Of a stretch of 64,000 nucleotides of DNA, positions 37,301-49,500 are shown one piece after another. The position numbers and the translations under genes are program-made. The stretch comes from Fistularia commersonii (taxonomy: Eukaryota; Chordata; Actinopteri; Syngnathiformes; Fistulariidae). The stretch covers positions 11,160,679 to 11,224,678 of the forward strand of contig JBBMNZ010000002.1 of assembly GCA_037954325.1 (NCBI GenBank), written 5' to 3'. The notes under the pieces were generated by a model. It made no database searches. It saw only the letters and a program-made list of their open reading frames with translations, and was not told the origin of the DNA. Position 1 is the stretch's first letter. The number at the start of each line of letters is the position of its first letter.

Positions 37301-40300
37301 TGAATCAGTTCTGCTTGGAGCCTACTCAAAGGTTCGAATGACTGCCATGCTGAAATGAAATGGCATGTTTTTCCTTGACTGTACTCCAGAGTTGATCTCA
37401 AAGCATTGCATTCAACACCAGTCTCCCACAGGAGTTTTGTTTTGTTTTTTTTGTTTGTTTTTTTTTTTTCTTGGGCGAGTAAAAACAAAACAGTGTAAGC
37501 CAATGAGTTCTACCACATGCCCTCATAGCTGGTACATTGAGCTAGGACTTATTATTTGGAATAAACTGCTGCTCAGATATGTAATTGCCAGTAGTCATCT
37601 TTACTGAGACATCGCTAATCTAATGTTTTGAAACTGAAAGGATGTCGTGCGCTTTGCATCTTGAACTTTTATCGTAATATCCATTTCCCAAAGTCATTTA
37701 TTTCTGTTTATTCATAGATGATACACTGCAGTCTACAAACTCTCCGTACAAGGAGGAAAATGACAGAAACGGAGGTACCCATTATTGGAGTAACGTTCTG
37801 CATGTTTTGTGTTTCATGTGTATTGTGCTGCTATTAGCAATGGCTGCTTATAATGAATACACCAAGTAGCATATCTTTGAGGGAAATCATAGTGCATGGA
37901 CTGTTATTTCTAGAAAAGTACCATGAAATTAGTGAGGTGGATTCTTGTTTAGTAATCATCAGAAATGGTCATTGCTTCTCTAGTGTAAGTTTCTCTTTGG
38001 GGAAATGAATACAAGATGAAACCTGATCTTTTTTAAAAAAATGTTGTCTTGGAGGCAAACTTGTTTAAGAAGCCATTATCTGGCTATTCTGCAGTTTCAG
38101 CCCCTTTGGATGTGTAATATTGAAACAATTATAGGCTTCTCCGATACGATGGACCAAAGATAATTAGATTCTTACACTGGAGGGTGTTAGTAGGCAATTA
38201 AAATCGTACACCATCCATTTGTCTTGAAGCCTGAAGGTTGGAAGGATTTTTAAGATAGCAGTCATGGTTGTTTTCTTTCTTGGTTCTTCTTCCTGATTCT
38301 GAGTGGTTGGACTAGATAACACAGTCACTTCAAAGGTGTCAATATATTCTGTGTTTTAAAGAACAGTCAATTCTGCCTGCCTATTCAACATACCTTTCCG
38401 TAATCCATAGCAGTAATTCAAATGATTCACAAATTCAATCACCAGCATTAGGACTGCATAAGTATTCTGTAATAATCTTTATAAATCCTAATTTATCAGG
38501 CCTGGCAGCTTAATAGTAACTAATCCATTCACAAAAGGCATTGGCTCAGCTTTTGAGCATGGGAACACTCAGTCCTTGAGACAACCTCTCTCACAGGAAG
38601 GGAATGAAATGATTTTGTACTGCCTACACTGTAAAGGTTAGGTCTGGTTCGATGTAGCACATAAGAAGAATTAATCATAGAAAACACCCAGATGTCAAGA
38701 TAGGGAAGAGCCTTGGAAAAGCCAGCTACAAAAACAGAACATCAGCTTAACAAAGTGTTTTTATAAGATTCCAAACAATCATTTTATGCCCATGTAAAAT
38801 CTCCTTTCAGTATCATCTATGTAAAGCAAGGAAAAGCAGGTCACATGTTGAGTCTTATCAGTATATGAACCCCTTTTTAAAATAAATTACACTCTACCCA
38901 CCCACAGTTGGGTGGGTTGACTCTGCCAATATGCTTCAGTGTGATCTATCATCCGTCTTTACCATCCATGGATCAGGGGATACGGGCTTTTAGCTGCAGT
39001 ACTGATGATGAGAAAACATTAAGGCTTTCTGAATGTTATTCTTTGATAAATAGACTGGTTAGTGGGTTATACATTATCATAGAGCCTATCAAGCCAAACA
39101 AACAAGAACAGCTACATCTTTAGTTGCTACAAAAGGTAAAGTACACATTGAAAGCAAAGAACCTGTGAAAGAGCTGGCATATTCTCCATCTTCTGATGAC
39201 AGTCAGCAAGTAAAAATCATTATATTCATGTCTTATGATATTATACATCTTTTATTTGTTAATTCACTTATTCTATTAATTTACTTTGGTTTTCTGTCAT
39301 ATCGTACTTCACTCAGAATGCTTTTTTCTGTTTATTTAAAAGCTCTTACAATCATATGTAAAATCAACACAGATGATGAACAGAGAATCGATTCAGGCAT
39401 TGGTTGAACCCTTCTGCAAAGAAGACCTACAAACAAACCATCCAAGAAAAAACAAATAACTTTGACGTGTTTGAAATACAGAGTTGCAGATTTACCATGG
39501 ATACTAATAATGGTAATTGGATGATGTAATTAGCTAAATTGTCATGTCAATGGCACGAAGTCATGCAGATTGTACCACAAAAAGAAAAAGAGAGTCCGAG
39601 GTAATTGGATGGTAAGTTCTGCAGTATAAACTAGAGGTGCCTCCATTTTGCACATTTGAGTTTGAGATCAGTCCCACAGTGTCAAATTGATATTAATGAG
39701 ATTAGTGAATGTCACAAGGCACAATGAAATGTGAACATTGACCCAGAAATCAATATTAGGAAGGATATTTTTCATATTTGCTTAATCTTCTGGAAAAGTC
39801 ATCAAAATAGAAGGAAAAATTGTAAAAAAAAAAATGACTAAAGAATTTAAGTTGAAATTCACTGACTAGGACAATAATCAGCCATTCTGTGTGATGCCAT
39901 CTTTTATACCTTGATACTCTATTGAGCATTACTAAAAACACACTTTTCATTACAAAGGTTCCTCTGGATAACAGCATTTGGTCATATGAGATCCATTTTT
40001 CCTTTTACATGTGCCTCATTAATTTTTCAAGTTCAACCTTTTTTTTTTCGGTCCACTTGGCTTGAATAGAAAATGTGGGAGACAAAGCTGACGAAAAATA
40101 GTCGAAGTACATTCACCCAGCTTAGTAGGTATGGGGGTCTCACCAAAATGACCAATTTTATATTGTACACATTTTCAGCCACAACCACAAAGGAGATATT
40201 TTAGGCTTTGTGCCTTCTGAAATACCTCTCTGCAGATCACATCCAGTTCTGTTTTGGAGATGGGACAAACAACAGAGGCAATGTTCACTAGAGAGTATTG

Positions 40301-40441
40301 GACTGTACTCTGAAAACAGAGTTACCTAAGGGCAGCAACAGATTGTGACTGCATGCTTTGACTTTTATCAAGAAGGAAGACAGACAAGCGTACATCATAT
40401 GGAGAAATATCACGTTGTAGTTGCTGTTTCTTTTTGTAGCA

Positions 40442-40531
<90 letters not shown>

Positions 40532-43500
40532 GTCGATCTGCCTGTCTCTGCCTGTCTCACTTGCTCTCTATATGTTGATCTATAAAGATTCTTGTTTATG
40601 GTGTCTGGTTGAGTTGGAATTGATAAAACTGTCACCATTTCCTCTTTTAACTAACAGTAGAGATACAGGATATATTTAAAAGGTTAAGATTGTATTATAT
40701 CAAACAGTGAAGCCAGAATCCTGTTTTCTCGAATTGTTGGGAATTTTTTAAAATATTTAAAGAAATATACAAATGCATAATATGGCTGAATATGGAATGA
40801 AATGGGAGTAATCGCGACAAATTATTTTTCAGAATTTTGCCTGAGGTATTGTTTTATGAAAATGTATCTGTATATACACAGTAAATTGAGTTACATCTGT
40901 GCTGATTAATTTTTAAAATCTGAAAACAGAATATAATTTGAACCAAAAAAAAGGTGTTTAATTTGTGATTCATCTGAACTCTACGAACGCTCATGTGATT
41001 TTCTAGTTAAATTGTTCAGTAGCCCTAGTGACAGATTAGATAACAGGACAGCAAAAGTTCAGGATAACAAGCTCAATGCAGCTTCAAGGTTTGATTCAAA
41101 TTGTATTCATTCCAGAGAAAGAAAGGCGACTGTCTTTTCCGGACGATTCTCTGTTAAAGTTGAGTTTTTCGCTGAGAACATGAGGACGACACAGAGCAAA
41201 GGTTACATATCAGCATCTAAATTGTTTATGTGCTTGTGATGGTTTGCCCCTGGATCTGTTGTTGTCATAAATAAATAATTTGCATGTCTATGAGACATCT
41301 TCTCAACAAAATGCCTCAGTGCAGTACTTCACTCAACCCAAGTGCAGGCAAATTCCAGTTTGCCCTCTTATTACTAAAAGGGAGGTGTGGCATAGAGATT
41401 TGACACTAAAGGTCTTGAGCTGGGGATTTTGGCTGTAGTCCTTTTCTGTGAAGCATGTCAGAACCTGCCTCATAGTAACAGAGTAGTTTGTTATGACTAT
41501 TACCCAAGACAGCTGTGGTAATGCTGCCACCTGCTGTTAGGAATAACTGTGTGGGCAGGAGAGCGGCAGTGAGCCCTGGTGCAGTTTGTGACCGTCCAGA
41601 AAGTGTTCTAATTGAACTTATCTTGACACAATTATAAATCAGCCTGCCCTACATAGAAGATTTTGTTGTCTGATTTGTGCGTGCGTGCAGGTGTGCTAGC
41701 AGGCGTGCGCGCGTGTCCGTGTGTGTGTGTATTCTCCTCAGCATTCTTTATCCAAAAGGAATACTGTTTAGTTCAATATGAAATAGAAAACAATAGGGAG
41801 GGTATTTTACATCTTTTGTTCAAATACATTGGTGCTGGAGCTCATGTTAAACTGTTGCAGTAGTCGTGCAAACAATTTAAGTGCATAAGAGAGGTTAAGT
41901 TTGACCTAAACCGGAAAAGATGTCTTTTCAGAAAATTTCCCCATCATGATTAATAGAAACAATTGCCAGCTACTGTTTGTCAACTGCATTTTTCATGATG
42001 GACAGATGCATTTGAGAAAAACATGGAGCACTGGTAGAACTGGCCCTTTTCCCATTTAATAGCAGCTGGCATTTTTATTGTTCTGAGTGCAGGGCAAAAT
42101 TGCATAGATATGGAAAAATGGTTTCTCACAGCAGCTTGTTAAAAAAGCAATTATAGACGCTCCACAATTGCCATTGTAGCGCATGTTCTCTTATTGGTGT
42201 CATGGCTTTCATTTACTCAGTTTGTCCCAAATGTCATCAGCTTGTGTGTGCGTGCATGTATTAAAAAGAATGTGCGTGATGGAGCAAAGTTGTGTGGATA
42301 AGAAAGATGATGCCGGGATTAAATTTGTTTGATGGCACCGAAATCTATCTTTTGAAGATTTATTGGCTATATTTGGAAATGGGATTCAAAGCAGTCATTG
42401 GGTATTTGAATGCTGCCATTACTGTGAAATTGTAGTCAATGAGCCCTGAGAAATAGCTATGATGTTTGTATGAGCAGAATGATAACCGCCTCTTATCGAA
42501 CTGTTCACACTTTCTATTCCCTCCAGAAAGTGTTTGTCTTAAGTCCTTTGTCACGATTACTGAGAAAAGATAGGGATAATATCAAACATTTATTTCAAGG
42601 GGTTGTAGAGGATGTATTTCAATTCAAGGGAAACAGAAATACAAATAGAAACTGAAAGAATAAAAATAAAAAAAACATTGAAAAAAGGAAATAAAGAGTT
42701 ACAGCTTTCACATTGAAATTGCTTTTTTTTTTTGAGTGGCAGTGCCAAATGTAAAACACACACACAATGGTAGTACATTAATTTGCTGTGAGGTAGAAGC
42801 ACTAACCACTGCGCCACTGTGCCGCCCCCAGATACTTACTTATACACAAAAATATACAGGATATGGATGTGATATTAATTAGATTTCTGTAGTGTTTTGC
42901 AGTTGAACTTTGGCCTGGGAAAAACTGCGCACCTAATTTGTCAGATACTGGTGGATGTATAATGGACAAGTAAAATTAATGATTGCATCATTGAAGCGAT
43001 ATAGTGCAACAGTGAGAAATATTTGGGCTTCTAACTGCTGAAGCTAAAGTAAAATATTTTTGTGCAAGGAAGATATTGGGTTAAAATGACTAAAATGTCT
43101 AAAAGTTGCTAAATGATAAGTAATTATTATTGCGCAAACAGAAAGCTATGTCAGTGTTTGTATGCCAGTACTTGTTCTGCGATCTATTGGTTAAAGGAAC
43201 CTGTACCAGCACGAATATCTCAAAGTGGCACTTGAAACAGCAGCTAGACTGGAATTTTTGGTTTTTATGACAGGTTATGATGCCACCTCTCAAAATATGT
43301 ATCAACGGCCTCAGGGGGATGCACAGTTTCTGATCATTTGTATGACTGAATGCTTTTCTTTCCAAAAGGACTCGTGACTGATTTTGTTCCCATGCATGTT
43401 TGTGTCAAGTTGATAAATCTTTTCTCTTCTCCTTTCAGGAAAAGAGGAAACTGGTGATGAAGAAGAGTGTGACAATGGTAATGTAGCTCCATGGACCATT

Positions 43501-46500
43501 AACATGTTCAGAGCCCCTTGGCTCTTCTAGTGCTTTTTAGTGTCATTTGAATATCAAAAATTGAATTTTCTATTTGCTCCAGTTCAGTCTTTCCATGCAG
43601 TATGCTACCACTCTCGCAAAAACAGTTTTCTTATCACAGGAGCATGGAACAAAGAAATCCTTCAATTATGTATGGCTTCAGAAGTGACATTCTTTTCCCC
43701 CTTCTTTTTTGTCACTTAATATATGCATGTCTTTGTGGTTTCATTGCTCTCATACTGCAGTACAAAGACAAAGCTACATAAAGAGGAGAAATGAAAAGGC
43801 TGTTTGGGATAATATTGAAAGCTAAGTCAGGCACTAACACAGGACTGTTCCTCTATTTCTAGATTTTGAGGGAACTGAAGATGTGGGGATGGAGAGTCAG
43901 TACCAAGGTATGGGACCATTAAAACAAAATCAAGGCTTCATGCACTGAGGGCTGTGTTACAATATACAATCATCACAAGTCATGGATAGGCAGGACTTCA
44001 CACTGATCAGTCTGCTCGCGCTGGTCTGTTTGCACCCACCCGCCGGCCTGAATGACTAAAGGGCGGAAGCACTCACTCCGATCATCATGAGGTTCTTCAA
44101 GAGAGTGGTGCTGGCCCACATTCAGAACGACATCCCGGAAACCCCGGGCCCCCTGCAATTGGCATACGGGCTCAACATATCCACCTCCGATGCCATTCCA
44201 CCCCCCTCCGCTACTCTATCTCCCACCTAGAAAACAAAGATTCCTACATGAGGGTGCTTTTCTTGGACCACAGCTCCGCATTCTATACAGTTATTCCCCA
44301 CAAAATCACAAACAAAATGTCCACCTTTGGCCTGCACCCCACCATCTGTGACTGGTCCCTCGACCTCCTGACTGGCAGACTCAAGTCTGTCAGGATACGT
44401 ACTAGGACCTCAGCCAGCATCACCATGAACACGAGCACTCCTCAGGGATGTGTCCTCAGCCCCATCCTCTAAACCCTGTTCACCCATCACTGTGTCGCCC
44501 CCCATGAGGACAACATCATACGGAAGTTTGCAGACGACACCGCAGTGATAGGACGCATCACTGGCAGAGACGGAATGGCCTATAGCATGGAGGTGGCTAG
44601 TCCGGTGAGGACCTCACCTGGTCCCTCAGAACCACGCCGACAGTTAGGAGGGCTCAACAACAGCTGTGCTTCCTGAGGAGGCTGAGGAGGTTGGCGTAGC
44701 GCCTAAGATCCTCAGCAACTTCTACAGCTGCATTGTGTAGAGCATCCTGACCAGCTGCATCACCATGTGGTACGGCAGCACCACTGCTCTGGACCACAGA
44801 CGCCTGCAGCGAGTGGTGAAGACTGCAGAGAGGATCACCAGAACCCCACTGCCTTCTCTGCAGAGCATCTGCCACAGCAGAGTACACAGGAGAGCTGCCT
44901 CCATCGCCAAGGGCCACACCAACCCTAAACATGGACTGTTCACACTCCATGTTTCCGCCGGAGATACAAGTGTGTGAAGAACAATATGACTGAAGAACTC
45001 GTTCTACCCAACTGACATCATAATCCTAAACGGCAAACACTCATTCTTCTTTTCTGCATTTTAAATGCAGCACTGCACGTAGAACTACTACCATTGAAAC
45101 TGTACTCACCATTGCATCTGCACTTTGTGAGTTGCACACCAAGCTGCCCTTAATGTTTTACTTGCACTTGCGCCGTTTATATTTATGATAATGTTTACAA
45201 TGCCTATTTATTGCCACAACAAAACCAAATGTACTGTGGACAGCAAAGGAAGAATTTCATTGTACAGGGAAACATGTTTCCACACTGTACATATGACAAT
45301 AAACACTCTGAATCTTGAATCTTGAATCTTGAAACCCTACCAGACGACCATGGCTCTCATTTATGTGCCATTGGACGGCTGAAGTTTGAATTAAAATCTA
45401 ACATTGGCTTTGCGTAAGAGCAATGTCTCTCATCATGAATCTCTACTTCATTGTCTACATTGTTTATGATTAACATTCTGGATTTCCATAACAGGCTAAA
45501 AGCAGTGACACTCCTCCCTCTCCTCTCATCTTTCTTCCAGTGTTATTCCTCAGGACTATACACGGATCTTCTCTTAATTATAGTTTTACAGAAATTCTAT
45601 TTGAATATTATCTTAAATGTGTCCCTGGGATCCTATCCCAGACTATACATAGGTCATTACTTTCCCATGAGAACTAAAAATAGGCTTACAAGTACCTACA
45701 ACACACAAGAATAGAGGCAAATGCTCACTACTTTGTTGGTGATTATGACAGCAAGCCATTCTCTGGTTCAAGTACCCATAGTTCACTATAATGTCCAAAT
45801 ACCCTCCATATTTTATAAAGTTTCTTCAGGAAGCAAAACATTCATCACTCAGAAATGTTTGAAACACAAGTATTCTCTCTGAGCTATATTGAGCATCCAC
45901 AATAAAATAGCATCACCAACTGTCTTAAGCCACCACTAATGTTTGAGTTTTTCTCTGACAAGTTTCTTTTCCTTTGTCGAATACAAAGAGAAAACACTCT
46001 GTCACTGTCACTAACATTTTCTTTGTAATGTTACCCTTAGCATTAATAAAATATAAAGCTTATAGCTTTTGATTTGTTTGAAAATTTGACCTCCTATGTG
46101 TATTGCTGTATTAGTTTAAAATCTTCTATATTTTTACTCGTATTTTGTTTTTGGTGACTTTTCAGATGAAGATTTGGGACATGATGAACTAAACCAAGAA
46201 AACAAATCTGATCAAATTAAAAACCCAGACAAAGATGAAAATACCAGCATTGACAGCAGCAAAGATGAAGATAAAGGCACTGACTATGACAAAGAAAAGG
46301 AGGAACACATAGGTATGTACAGAAGAGCCAACCGAACCATAATAAAGTTCAAGATGTTTACTTGATTGTCCTTCAACCAATATTCTGAATATCGGATAAG
46401 TAGTTTTAAGATAGTCAGTCTCAAAGATGGACAAAACGGAATAAATTTTGATAAAAATCATAAACTCCTTTGCATAGAAAGAAATAATATGGGCATTGCC

Positions 46501-49500
46501 TTTTTTCTGGCGGTCTAATATTGTTAGCAGACAGAGACATGTAAAACCTTGGTTGTCTACTCTAAATAATGTCTTCCTCACAATGCATGAATCTATGCAA
46601 AATATGACTGCACAGCATCAGGAAAAACGTTCTGAAGAAAAATTGTGGCTTAGACCATGTAAAAAATTATAAATTGGATTTTCGATCACCGATGAGACTT
46701 CATCATATGCACAAAAGAAACCAGTTGCACTGACCTGGTTGGAGATTTCAAGGGTCAAGCTTTGTTTTGCAGGCACACAGCTTTGTTCACATGTCTGAAA
46801 AGACACAGGTATAATGTCAAGGTTAGTATAATAAACACTCCTTTTTTCTTTAAAACAGAGGAAGAGCCAACTGCTGCTGCAAAGACTGCAGATGATGATA
46901 ATGATGATACAGCGGAATCTAACATTGAGATGGAAGGTAAGATCTGAATTTTATTTTATCTAGACTTAGCATGATGTACTAGATTTAATCGGTTCTGTTT
47001 ATTTACTGTGTATTTTGTTGTAAATAAAGGTTGAATTTGTCTTGCTCTATTCCAATTTGCTTTTCTTACTGGAACGACTCTCTTATGATCAAAAGTGTGG
47101 ATAAGATATCTAAGAATGCAACTGACTGTAGCGAATATGAGTCTTCTTTTTGCCATCAGTGGCTTCAGTGGTGTTCAGAGTTGGATTGTCATCTTATTTT
47201 ATTCGCATCTTAAGCCTAGTCCAGATGTTCCCACACACTTTGACAAAAGTAGTTCATCAATTTATGAGGTTTTTATACTGTATATTAAAGGATAAATGAT
47301 CCATTTGGGCATTTGGTCCTGACATCACATTTGTTGACTGTAACTGCAGCTAAACCTACTTTATAGGATGTATTTCGGTAGTAATCGCTGACTCCAAGTG
47401 AATATATGCTATAAATAATATATGGCTGATGTAATCACTGATTAACAATGTTCCCCAAAGAAGACGAGGTTAGAATTTTGAACCCTGGGCTCAAACACCA
47501 CTGCATTTACTCACTCAAAGATCTAAGTGACTTACCTCCATTTCACTCTGTCTTTGAGTGACATTCAATTAATTGAGGGGAGAGTGAACATTCCTGACAG
47601 ATCTATCTAAGATAGCTGTCTACTTTCTCACTGAAAAGCCATTGGAATACGTCCTATAAACTTTGCAGCCTTTCCATCAATGGAAAGCTTCACTCCAGCC
47701 TGTTGATTGGGTTGCCTGGGCATGCCAGTGTCAATGTCTGGGTCTGGCTGCTTGGTGGCACCGTCAAGGAGTAAACAGTGGTGTCACTCCTGATTGCAGG
47801 CAGATTGCATTTTGTATGAAGGAGCAGGACCTGAGCAAAGTGCAGAACCAAATTGTCTGTGATATTGAATCTCATGCAGGCCAAGACAGGCTGGCCTAGC
47901 CATGCGTAACCAGCTATTCACAGGACAAGACCAAATGATTCCCTAGCAAATATCCTTTATTAAAAAATAATGACTGTAATCAGACTCCCTGATACTGGCC
48001 ACAGAGGTTAAATCAATTTTTTTGTAAAGATGAAAGGAATGTGTAAAGAATTTAAGATATTCCAACAAAACTAAATGTAAAGTTAAAGTAATGTCCACAT
48101 TCCAAGTCATTATTAATGAGTGTTTGTGGAGCTTTGTCTTTGATTTTGACTTTGTCTTAAACTCGCATAGAAAAACAAAATCATCAGCACAAATAATTAG
48201 AAGAATGTATTGTGAGACATTTTTTTATTACCATTCTGCAATTGCCCAATTTTAATTGAATAGGTAAAATAAGTTAATAAATAAGTAAGCAATACAATGG
48301 ACTTGTACCATGCAGAGTTTTTGCAAATTGTGCTGTCCACGCTGGACAATTCTGGCATAAGACAAATTTTAGATGAACTTTATTGAGGACAGAGAAGAAA
48401 AATCCATGATGGTAGTGTACATTTAAAGAAAAATCTGTCAAACCAATGAATGTTCTGGTTACCTTTTTTTGTCAGTACATCCACTCTCACTACACTTCAA
48501 TTAATTAAAATTTTTGGTCTCACATAGTAATGTCAGACATCTCGCCTTGAAAAGACTACCATTTGCAAATTTGTGGCCAACTATGGCCAAACTCTTAGAT
48601 AAATGTTAGGCTCTTAGTCAAGCGAGAGGGGTACTCACTGCTTTCTTTCTACTGTGTTTCATTTTATGGGCTACAGAGCTGCTAAGAATATACTACATTA
48701 CAGGCTGGCCAATGACTAATACCACACTGCGGCCCAATAATTGTTTCCTCCATATGATATCGTACAAAATTCAAAAATAAAAACTTTTTTAATTATGCTA
48801 AGCTGAAATGAACAGTAACTGAAGAATAATTTAATTTGCACTTATGACAGCATTCTTTTCTGGTGTTTTAAGTAAAATCACAATAAAGGTATCAACTCTG
48901 TCCCCATAGAGATAGGAAAAGAGGAAGCTTTAATGATTAAACAACTTTGAAATAAAGTCTGAGTCCGAGCACACAGCAATAATGTGTAAATAGGAGATTA
49001 TTAAACTCGCTTAAATGAAATAGTTGTAATGTTACGGCAAACTGCAGCCTTTATTGTTAATATGTTATGTTAATATGTTGATATCAGTCCATCTATCAAT
49101 AGTTTCGTCATAGTTTCATGGCCGTTTGAGCCATGTTTTCTGAAGCTGACTTCAAACCAGCCACAGCTATGGATGCAGTGCATGTTTGAATCACCAGCTT
49201 GGCACTTCATATGTTTGAACATTGTAAAAGGAATTGTCTCCTCCCCTCCGGTCACATTATACACATTTATGGTGATGTACTAGAGACCGACATTTCCCTG
49301 TAGTTTGATTAAACTACTACCATTGAATTTATACAGAAGTATAAGTATCCACATGTTCTCAGTCGCCAAGATTCTCTGTTGGTGGCCTGCTGTTTGCACA
49401 TCCCTCAGTATTGCATATACGGAAATTGATATCACAGCTAAAAAGCCCCAACTCAACTCACTCTAGATGATAAAAAACAAAGGAATAGGATCGTTTTCTC

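Larger units (their letters stand above)
37775..43438. other. macrod2 intron, 5.7 kb
   Basis: It contains a small hairpin at 38896-38917, the (CTAT)n tract at 40442 and a dispersed repeat fragment at 42782. It ends with the strong acceptor TTTTCTCTTCTCCTTTCAG. No other exon-like segment was found. Confidence 0.7.
43908..46165. other. macrod2 intron, 2.3 kb, largely an L2-like LINE
   Basis: Starts GTATGG and ends GGTGACTTTTCAG. About 1.35 kb is the LINE at 43985-45333. The remainder (45334-46165) is AT-rich with no recognised feature. Confidence 0.75.

Noticed and set aside
42782..42829. Possible tRNA gene or complete tRNA-derived SINE on the - strand
   Set aside because: Only about 48 bp of the repeat are present, without a full cloverleaf, clear A and B boxes, or a 3' tail.
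48685..48760. A GGCTGGCCAATG...GCGGCCCAATAATTG stretch resembling hAT subterminal sequence
   Set aside because: No terminal inverted repeats or target-site duplication could be found around it.
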